A DNA stretch of 5,889 nt from Desulfobacterales bacterium (GTDB taxonomy: Bacteria; Desulfobacterota; Desulfobacteria; Desulfobacterales; ETH-SRB1): positions 1-5,889 of the forward strand of contig DAOVDN010000087.1 in assembly GCA_030669465.1 (NCBI GenBank). Reading direction: 5' to 3'. The translations under genes and the position numbers were made by a program. This document shows positions 1 through 4,367 of the stretch, in pieces. The notes beneath the pieces were generated by a model that had not been told where the DNA came from, ran no database searches, and saw only the letters and a list, made by a program, of their open reading frames with translations. Numbering within the stretch: position 1 is the stretch's first letter; each line of letters begins with the position of its first letter.

Positions 1-429
1 TATGCGGAGAGCTTTGCATCAAAGACAGGACTCAAGATTAATGTGATAAGGACGGGGAAGCCAGGGATGTTATCCAGGCTTGCGTCTGTATATCTTTTCC
101 GGGCAGTCAAAGAGATACTTAACAATGTTTTCAAACATGCCGGGGCACAGGAAGTGATGCTTGCCCTACATAGTTCGGAATCGAGACTCAGAATCGTTGT
201 GGACGACGACGGCAGGGGATTTGACGTAGATGGTATGCACAAAATGCCTATGAGCACAGCCGGCATTGGGTTTGTCAACATCCGGCAATGGGCCTCTGAT
301 ATGGACGGCAGCTTTTTCGTTGAATCAACACCAGGGCATGGAACCAGGGCGGTTATTGATGTGCCGGTCCAAACGGGAAAGAGCCAAGAGCAAAGAGCTG
401 AGAGCAAAGAGCTGAGAGCAAAGAGCTGA
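1..429 (+). CDS. NarL/DegS-type sensor histidine kinase, C-terminal part (5' end outside window)
   Basis: The reading frame is open from base 1, so the gene starts upstream; the GTG at 43 is internal. The visible 142 residues are the ATP-binding domain of a HisKA_3/NarL-family kinase: an N-box (EILNNVFKHA, about residues 38-47), a G1 box (VDDDGRGFD, 67-75) and a G2 region (AGIGFVNIRQW, 87-97) ending in the usual GHGTRAVIDVPV strand. The dimerisation domain with the phospho-accepting histidine and any sensor domains lie outside the window. The next gene encodes a NarL/FixJ regulator, its obvious cognate partner. The natural domain end is near residue 123. The last 13 residues (E130-S142) and the TGA stop are encoded by a 14-base tandem repeat that runs on past the stop, so the tail is probably repeat-derived and non-functional. 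The family assignment is firm; signal and substrate cannot be read. Confidence 0.9.
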   Translation, partial: YAESFASKTGLKINVIRTGKPGMLSRLASVYLFRAVKEILNNVFKHAGAQEVMLALHSSESRLRIVVDDDGRGFDVDGMHKMPMSTAGIGFVNIRQWASDMDGSFFVESTPGHGTRAVIDVPVQTGKSQEQRAESKELRAKS

Positions 430-436
430 GAGCTGA
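388..436. repeat. 14-base tandem repeat spanning the kinase stop codon
   Basis: Three perfect copies of GAGCAAAGAGCTGA lie at 388-401, 402-415 and 416-429, followed by a half unit (430-436) and degenerate GAGC/AGAGAGC steps to about 448. The unit can be read as two related heptamers. The kinase stop codon is the TGA that ends the third copy. Because 14 is not a multiple of three, successive copies are read in different frames. The 11-mer GAGCAAAGAGC recurs inverted at 549-559, in the second array of this spacer. Confidence 0.9.
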
Positions 437-510
437 GAGCAGAGAGCTAAACCGGCAAGGTATAGTCGAGTGGTCATTGGTCAAACCAGCTATAAGAAAC
501 TCAAAGCTGA

Positions 511-566
<56 letters not shown>

Positions 567-585
567 CTAACCAAACGGACAGGAT

Positions 586-1239
586 ATGACTACCAGAATC
601 TTTTTAGCAGATGACCACGTTATTTTTCGTGAAGGACTTCGAGCTCAACTGGACGGCGTTGAGGGCATGGAGGTGGTTGGCGAGGCAGGGGACGGGCGAC
701 AGGCTGTGAAGCTGGCGGAGAAAATTAAGCCCGATGTCATTGTGCTCGATATCTCCATGCCCCTGTTGAATGGAATTGAGAGTACGCGGCAAATTATTAA
801 GGCTGTTCCGAAGGCGAGGGTGATTATACTCTCTATGCACAAAGATCGCCAGTATATCACTGAAGCGCTCAAGGCGGGAGCGCTTGGATATATCGCAAAA
901 GAGGAAAGTTTTGACCGGTTGGTTGCCGCTATTAAAACTGTTTTGAAGGGAAAGATTTATCTCTGCCCCGACACAGAAAATATCGTGCTGAACGATTTTG
1001 TCAGGCAATTGCGATCAGAGAATTCCACCACATCAAGCTCCCCGCTTACAGATCGTGAAAGGGAAGTTTTGCAGTTGATTGCCGAAGGCAAAACCGGCAA
1101 GGATATTGCCGGAATCCTTTTTGTCAGTTCCACCACAATAGATACACACCGCAGAAATATCATGAGAAAACTGGGTATCCACACGACAGCAGGTTTAGTC
1201 AAGTACGCCATCCAGCACAAGATTATCTCCTTAGAGTAG
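586..1239 (+). CDS. NarL/FixJ-family response regulator (REC + LuxR-type HTH)
   Basis: This is a full-length 217-residue two-component transcription regulator, the usual size for the family. The receiver domain (about 3-120) has the acidic pair D9/D10, phospho-acceptor D55 in VIVLDISMP, switch residue S83 and conserved K105. The LuxR/GerE-type helix-turn-helix (about 153-213) begins with SPLTDREREVLQLIAEGKT and has the recognition region FVSSTTIDTHRRNIMRKLGI. D55 phosphorylation, presumably by the kinase ending at 429, would control dimerisation and DNA binding. The ATG at 586 gives the canonical MTTRIFLADDH start; upstream is only a weak GGA (577-579) with AGGA close to the start codon. The lysine is followed by EES rather than the proline common in other receivers, which is frequent in this family. 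Targets cannot be deduced. Confidence 0.95.
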   Translation: MTTRIFLADDHVIFREGLRAQLDGVEGMEVVGEAGDGRQAVKLAEKIKPDVIVLDISMPLLNGIESTRQIIKAVPKARVIILSMHKDRQYITEALKAGALGYIAKEESFDRLVAAIKTVLKGKIYLCPDTENIVLNDFVRQLRSENSTTSSSPLTDREREVLQLIAEGKTGKDIAGILFVSSTTIDTHRRNIMRKLGIHTTAGLVKYAIQHKIISLE

Positions 1240-1249
1240 AAATGGTAAT

Positions 1250-1360
1250 TATTCAGCCACGAATGAACACGAATTTATACAAATAACGCAGAGTAAAAAG
1301 CAGGGTTCTCTGTGCCAGGATTTTTATTCGAGTCTATTTGTGTCAATTCGTGGTTGAATA
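1250..1360. repeat. Nested inverted repeat, MITE-like or structured intergenic element
   Basis: The outer arms at 1250-1274 and 1336-1360 are 25 bases long. They match in 21 positions as Watson-Crick pairs, and two of the four differences would be G-U pairs in RNA. Inside is a second 7-base stem, CGCAGAG (1287-1293) against CTCTGTG (1308-1314), with a 14-base loop. There is no coding potential. The layout resembles a small non-autonomous repeat element or a foldable 3' region of the response regulator transcript. I see no clear target-site duplication and no U-tract of an intrinsic terminator. Confidence 0.65.
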
Positions 1361-1392
1361 GTTAGGAACGGGGACGGTCTTAAATAATTCGC

Positions 1393-1416
1393 AATTCCTG
1401 AATTCCTAAATTCGTA
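1393..1416. repeat. Three octamer direct repeats
   Basis: AATTCCTG (1393-1400), AATTCCTA (1401-1408) and AATTCGTA (1409-1416) are consecutive degenerate copies of one 8-base unit. They lie in the 300-base spacer between the response regulator and RsbT-like genes, just before the palindrome at 1419-1447. Confidence 0.7.
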
Positions 1417-1418
1417 AC

Positions 1419-1447
1419 CACCTGTAAAAAGTCCTTTTTTATAGGTG
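1419..1447. other. 29-base palindrome (12-base arms, 5-base loop)
   Basis: Arms CACCTGTAAAAA (1419-1430) and TTTTTATAGGTG (1436-1447) pair at all 12 positions, one of them G-U, around a 5-base centre. The T-run is inside the stem rather than after it, so this is not a standard intrinsic terminator read rightwards. A dyad operator, an end of a repeat element or an mRNA hairpin are alternatives. It lies about 90 bases upstream of the RsbT-like gene. Confidence 0.6.
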
Positions 1448-1539
1448 CATCATAATTTTCCAAGGAAAAAATCATGGTATTACAGGATACATAAAATCAT
1501 CATTTAAGCCGATAAGAAAATATATTTAAAAATGTTAAC
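1448..1539. other. AT-rich leader upstream of the RsbT-like gene
   Basis: This stretch is strikingly AT-rich, has stops in the downstream reading frame (TAA at 1513-1515) and holds no gene. A small dyad TTTTCC-AA-GGAAAA occupies 1456-1469. Two -10-like hexamers (TAAAAT 1492-1497, TATATT 1521-1526) are present, but neither has a convincing -35 element. A promoter for the RsbT/RsbX pair is expected here but is not demonstrated. Confidence 0.35.
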
Positions 1540-2007
1540 ATGAGGATGATATTATGCCTGTCTGTACTCCCAAATTCCCAATCCCAAATTCCCAATCTCC
1601 AATCCGAAGATTCTCTCTCTGTGCGGATACGACATGAGTCGGATATTGCTTTTGTACGTCAGCAAGCCATGTGTTTAACAAAGAAGATGGGTTTAAACGA
1701 AACCGATCAGGCTTATGTGGCTACGAGCATCTCCGAACTTGCCGCCAATCTATTTTTTCACGCCATTAAGGGGATTATAACAGTAAAGATGATTACCCTG
1801 TCTGATAGAAAGGGGCTGGAAATTTTGAGTCAGGATAAAGGACCCGGAATAAAAGATATCAACCTGGCGTTCAAGGATGGTTATTCCACAAACAGGGGTC
1901 TTGGCGGCGGATTGGGAGGGGTGCGGCGGATGATGGACGAACTTGAGATAGAATCAATGGCCGGGAAGGGCACGAGGATAGTGGCGAGAATATGGCGGAA
2001 AAAATGA
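1540..2007 (+). CDS. RsbT-like anti-sigma-factor-type serine/threonine kinase (GHKL ATPase)
   Basis: The protein is one ATP-binding domain of the RsbT/RsbW (HATPase_c_2) class. Visible signatures are the N-box SISELAANLFFHA (N70), the G1 box QDKGPGIKD (98-106) and the glycine-rich lid GLGGGLGGVRRMMDELEIES, ending in GKGTRIVARIW. RsbT phosphorylates STAS-domain partners (RsbS/RsbR) and, once released, activates a downstream output; that role is inferred for this one. The 155-residue version from ATG 1540 exceeds the family's usual 130-140, and its first 27 residues are largely heptamer-encoded. GTG 1621 gives 128 residues starting at the conserved VRIRHESDI. No in-frame start has a good ribosome binding site: GAGGAT at 1542-1547 is spaced for ATG 1554, which is in another frame. 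The gene overlaps the phosphatase gene. The family is sure; the start is not. Confidence 0.88.
   Translation: MRMILCLSVLPNSQSQIPNLQSEDSLSVRIRHESDIAFVRQQAMCLTKKMGLNETDQAYVATSISELAANLFFHAIKGIITVKMITLSDRKGLEILSQDKGPGIKDINLAFKDGYSTNRGLGGGLGGVRRMMDELEIESMAGKGTRIVARIWRKK
1542..1547 (+). promoter_or_regulatory. Ribosome binding site placed for an out-of-frame ATG at 1554
   Basis: GAGGAT is the best Shine-Dalgarno match before the RsbT-like gene. It lies 6-8 bases before ATG 1554, an ideal distance, but downstream of ATG 1540 and abutting ATG 1546. From 1554 the frame encodes 27 residues and stops at TGA 1635-1637. It would join the RsbT frame if the heptamer array at 1569-1603 were one copy shorter. 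Confidence 0.5.
1569..1603. repeat. Five heptamers inside the RsbT-like N-terminal coding region
   Basis: The consecutive units are CCCAAAT, TCCCAAT, CCCAAAT, TCCCAAT and CTCCAAT. In the RsbT frame they encode the low-complexity stretch around PNSQSQIPNLQS, unlike any conserved part of the family. The same heptamer family appears inverted as GGGAATN at 2627-2654. Each copy gained or lost shifts the reading frame by one base. Confidence 0.85.
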
Positions 2008-2579
2008 AATTTTGTGTCAAAAAAAGACCATTATCGGGCAACAAAAAGTGCGGGGACCTGAGTTTCATCAAGGAATTTGACGGAAAGATCCTGGTAGCCG
2101 TGATTGACGGTCTTGGTCACGGCAAACATGCTGAAGATGCCGCCGTAAAGGCTGCCGAGTACCTGGAAAACAACTATCGTCTCAATCTTTCGGATATCTT
2201 CCATGGATGCAATGAATCCCTGAAGAAAACTGTAGGGGCTGCCATGGGCATTGCTCTTATAGATCGTGATAATTGCCGGATAACCTTTGCCGGTGTGGGA
2301 AATATCGGCGCTCGTGTTGTGTCGGACAGGAGTTTCAGCCTGGTATCCGATTTTGGTATTGTTGGAGCGGGAATCCGGAAAGTAAGAGAAGAAAAGAGCG
2401 AGTTTAAAGATGGAGATACGATAATCATGTATTCAGATGGCATTTCAGAAAAATTTGATGTCTTTTCCTATAAAGAGGATGTCCGATCCGATCCCCAGAG
2501 ACTGGCTGAGTCGATTTCAAACGAATTTTGCTGCAGCCGTGACGACTCTATCATAGTGGTTGGTCGAGTGGGGAATTAG
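1992..2579 (+). CDS. RsbX/SpoIIE-like PP2C-type serine phosphatase
   Basis: This 195-residue single-domain protein has the metal-binding aspartates of PP2C/SpoIIE phosphatases: D22 in CGDLSF, D39 in VAVIDGLGHG, D149 in MYSDGIS and D184/D185 in RDDSIIVV. Its short length without a sensor domain matches RsbX, which dephosphorylates STAS partners and so resets the module driven by RsbT; this role is inferred. ATG 1992 overlaps the kinase gene by 16 bases. ATG 2004 would give the classic 4-base ATGA overlap and a start MKFCVKKRPLSG; GGCGGA at 1994-1999 favours 2004, so the first four residues are uncertain. Either overlap implies translational coupling and balanced production with the kinase. The last codons (about G191-N195) and the TAG stop lie within the first GTCGAGT repeat unit. 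Confidence 0.88.
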   Translation: MAEKMKFCVKKRPLSGNKKCGDLSFIKEFDGKILVAVIDGLGHGKHAEDAAVKAAEYLENNYRLNLSDIFHGCNESLKKTVGAAMGIALIDRDNCRITFAGVGNIGARVVSDRSFSLVSDFGIVGAGIRKVREEKSEFKDGDTIIMYSDGISEKFDVFSYKEDVRSDPQRLAESISNEFCCSRDDSIIVVGRVGN

Positions 2580-2654
2580 TCGAGTAGGGAAATGGTCGAG
2601 TAGGAAAATAGTCGAGTAGTCGAGTGGGGAATAGGGAATTGGGAATAGGGAATG
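2563..2654. repeat. GTCGAGT array followed by GGGAATN heptamers
   Basis: GTCGAGT occurs five times, at 2563, 2579, 2595, 2611 and 2619, with spacings of 16, 16, 16 and 8 bases; the intervening bases are also similar (GGGGAATTA-like). Four heptamers GGGAATA, GGGAATT, GGGAATA and GGGAATG follow without gaps at 2627-2654. These are the reverse complement of the heptamer family in the RsbT-like gene. The array starts inside the phosphatase coding region and supplies its stop codon. Confidence 0.88.
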
Positions 2655-2661
2655 ATGGTAG

Positions 2662-2688
2662 GGCCGTCCTACGTGGCGGCTGTTTTTT
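2662..2688 (+). terminator. Probable intrinsic terminator after the RsbT/RsbX-like pair
   Basis: GGCCGTC (2662-2668) pairs with GGCGGCT (2675-2681) to form a 7-base-pair stem that includes two G-U pairs, with a 6-base loop. It is followed by one G and six Ts (2683-2688). Stem, loop and T-run fit a Rho-independent terminator. It would separate the Rsb-type pair from the hybrid kinase transcript, or partly attenuate read-through. Confidence 0.5.
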
Positions 2689-2692
2689 GATA

Positions 2693-2712
2693 ATCTGCGA
2701 AAATCTGCGAAA
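2693..2712. repeat. Two perfect 10-base direct repeats
   Basis: ATCTGCGAAA occurs twice in tandem (2693-2702, 2703-2712), followed by a partial third copy (CCTGC). It lies between the probable terminator and the hybrid kinase ribosome binding site. Confidence 0.75.
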
Positions 2713-2733
2713 CCTGCCCGCTAAACCGGCCAA

Positions 2734-2740
2734 GGGGGGA
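2734..2740 (+). promoter_or_regulatory. Ribosome binding site of the hybrid kinase gene
   Basis: The purine run GGGGGGA ends 5 bases before ATG 2746, a good Shine-Dalgarno position. An in-frame TAA at 2722-2724 rules out any substantial N-terminal extension, so this site fixes the start at 2746 despite the protein beginning inside a PAS-associated linker motif. ATG 2741 is in another frame. Confidence 0.65.
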
Positions 2741-2745
2741 ATGTT

Positions 2746-4293
2746 ATGGGAGCGATAGAAACCTTGCAGGATATTGCCGAGCAGAAGCTAGCAGAAGAGA
2801 TGTTGCAAAAAAGCGAGCAGCGATACCGATTGCTCTTTGAGAACTCCCTCGACGGTATGTGCACAAGCACCCCGGAAGGGAGATTTATAGATGTAAACCC
2901 TGCATTGGTAAGAATGCTTGGCTATGAGAGCAAAGAGGATCTCCTTTCGATCAGTATACCAAAAGGCGTCTATGTTTCAGAATCAGACCGGCCGGGCGCA
3001 ACCCAGAGAAACAGGATATTCCGCACCCGGTTCAAGAGAAAGGACGACAGCCAGATAAGCGTGGAGATCAACTCCTGGGTCTTTTTTGACGAAAAGGGCG
3101 AGCCTGTTTACTATGAAAACATAATTCGAGATATCACCGGCAGGGAGAGGTTGGAGGAGAGGCTGTGGCAGGCGGAGAAGATGGAGGCTATCGGCACGCT
3201 TTCCGGCGGGATTGCTCATGACTTTAACAATGTCCTTGCAGCCATAATTTGGGGCACAGAGCTTGCCCTGGACCGGATTCCGGAGGGGAGTCCGGCGCGG
3301 CGTAATTTAAAGCAGGTGCTCGATGCGAGTGATCGAGCAAAAGATCTGGTAAACCAGATACTTGCCTTTTCCAGACAGGGAGATCATAAGCCAAAACCAG
3401 TACAAGTCAGCGTTATTGTCAAAGAAGCTTTCAAGTTCCTCAGAGCATCGCTGCCTGCCACCATCGAGATTCGCAGAAATATCAAAACCATATCGGACAT
3501 GGTTCTGGCTGATGGCACGCAAATATATCGGGTGCTGATGAATCTTTGCATTAACGCAGCCCATGCCATGCAAGACAATGGAGGTGTTCTGGAGATCAGC
3601 CTGGAGGATGTGGATATTGATGCCGGCGCTGCGGCTCGATATCCGGATTTAAAGGTCGGACCATTCTTAAGACTTACTGTGAGCGATACAGGCCATGGTA
3701 TGAACCCTGAGGTCAGAGAGCGGATATTCGATCCATTTTTTACCACCAAGGGGCTATCCGAGGGGACAGGTATGGGACTTGCCGTGGTCTACGGAATCGT
3801 AAAAAACTATGGAGGAGCAATTAAGGTCAAGAGCGAGCCTGGAAATGGGTCTGTTTTTCAGATATTTTTTCCCAGGTTTAATGAGGCTGTTGCACCGGAA
3901 ATCGAGGCGTTCGAACCCATTCCGGGTGGGAGCGATCAAATACTTTTTGTAGACGATGAGCAGGTTTTGGCTAAAATGGGACAAAACATTCTTCAGAACC
4001 TTGGCTATAAGGTCGTTGCCAAAACAAGCTCCGTCGAGGCCCTGGAGACTTTTCGAGCCCAGCCGGACAGATTTGACCTTGTCATCACCGACCAGACCAT
4101 GCCTCACATGACGGGTGAAACTCTGGCCAGAGAACTTGTGCAGATCAGAAAAGATATTCCGATCATCCTTTGCACAGGATTCAGCAATGTAATTTCGGAA
4201 GAAAGGGCCATGGCCATGGGTATTAGAGAGTTTGTCATGAAACCTTTTGCCATTCGCCAGATAGCTCAGAGTATCCGGAGGGTACTGGATTAG
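2746..4293 (+). CDS. PAS-domain hybrid sensor histidine kinase with C-terminal receiver
   Basis: This 515-residue protein has no membrane segment and is probably cytoplasmic. Order: a linker MGAIETLQDIAEQKLAEE (1-18), one PAS/PAC domain (about 24-140, closing with IIRDITGRERLEERL), a HisKA domain with phospho-histidine H158 in GGIAHDFNN, an ATPase domain (about 255-377) with N-box N266/N270, G1 DTGHGM (314-319), FDPFFTTK (328-335) and GTGMGL (340-345), and a receiver (about 397-513) with D403/D404, phospho-acceptor D449, T477 and K499. All catalytic residues are present. It would autophosphorylate on H158 and pass phosphate to its own D449 and probably to the sigma-54 regulator encoded 74 bases downstream. 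There is no Hpt domain in the window for a full phosphorelay. The first residues match the C-terminal linker of a PAC domain, suggesting loss of an upstream PAS domain. Confidence 0.95.
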   Translation: MGAIETLQDIAEQKLAEEMLQKSEQRYRLLFENSLDGMCTSTPEGRFIDVNPALVRMLGYESKEDLLSISIPKGVYVSESDRPGATQRNRIFRTRFKRKDDSQISVEINSWVFFDEKGEPVYYENIIRDITGRERLEERLWQAEKMEAIGTLSGGIAHDFNNVLAAIIWGTELALDRIPEGSPARRNLKQVLDASDRAKDLVNQILAFSRQGDHKPKPVQVSVIVKEAFKFLRASLPATIEIRRNIKTISDMVLADGTQIYRVLMNLCINAAHAMQDNGGVLEISLEDVDIDAGAAARYPDLKVGPFLRLTVSDTGHGMNPEVRERIFDPFFTTKGLSEGTGMGLAVVYGIVKNYGGAIKVKSEPGNGSVFQIFFPRFNEAVAPEIEAFEPIPGGSDQILFVDDEQVLAKMGQNILQNLGYKVVAKTSSVEALETFRAQPDRFDLVITDQTMPHMTGETLARELVQIRKDIPIILCTGFSNVISEERAMAMGIREFVMKPFAIRQIAQSIRRVLD

Positions 4294-4310
4294 CAAGCAG
4301 CAACAAGAAG

Positions 4311-4360
4311 CTGAAAGCTCAAAGCAACCAGCAACGAGTAACCAGCAACCAGCAACGAGT
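4311..4360. repeat. Heptamer repeats filling the gap before the sigma-54 regulator
   Basis: CTGAAAG and CTCAAAG (4311-4324) belong to the same family as the array at 515-542. Then come five uninterrupted heptamers: AACCAGC, AACGAGT, AACCAGC, AACCAGC, AACGAGT (4326-4360). The array stops 7 bases before the regulator's ATG. Most of the 74-base gap is repeat, and no clear Shine-Dalgarno sequence remains. Confidence 0.88.
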
Positions 4361-4367
4361 AACTAAA

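Noticed and set aside
604..1220. Minus-strand open frames opposite the response regulator
   Set aside because: The plus strand carries an intact REC-HTH protein with all key residues; the opposite frames have no motif.
1302..1320. Minus-strand sigma-54 -24 element (TGGCAC)
   Set aside because: No TTGC/GC at the right distance, and no minus-strand gene to serve.
1492..1526. Sigma-70 promoter before the RsbT-like gene (TAAAAT or TATATT as -10)
   Set aside because: Neither hexamer has a recognisable -35 element at 16-18 bases; in such AT-rich sequence -10 matches are expected by chance.
1554..1637. Independent 27-residue leader peptide from ATG 1554
   Set aside because: Its sequence is mainly heptamer translation with no peptide-like signal. 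The good ribosome binding site is better explained as the start of the kinase in another repeat state, so it is reported there and not as a gene.
2674..2690. Sigma-54 promoter before the hybrid kinase (TGGCGG followed by a T-run)
   Set aside because: The GG is not followed at the required 10-base distance by the invariant GC, and the bases are better explained as the stem and T-run of a terminator.
3384..4296. Long antisense open frames (3384-3749 and 3754-4296, minus strand)
   Set aside because: They lie entirely opposite the well-supported hybrid kinase gene, show no recognisable domain, and are the usual shadow frames of a real gene.
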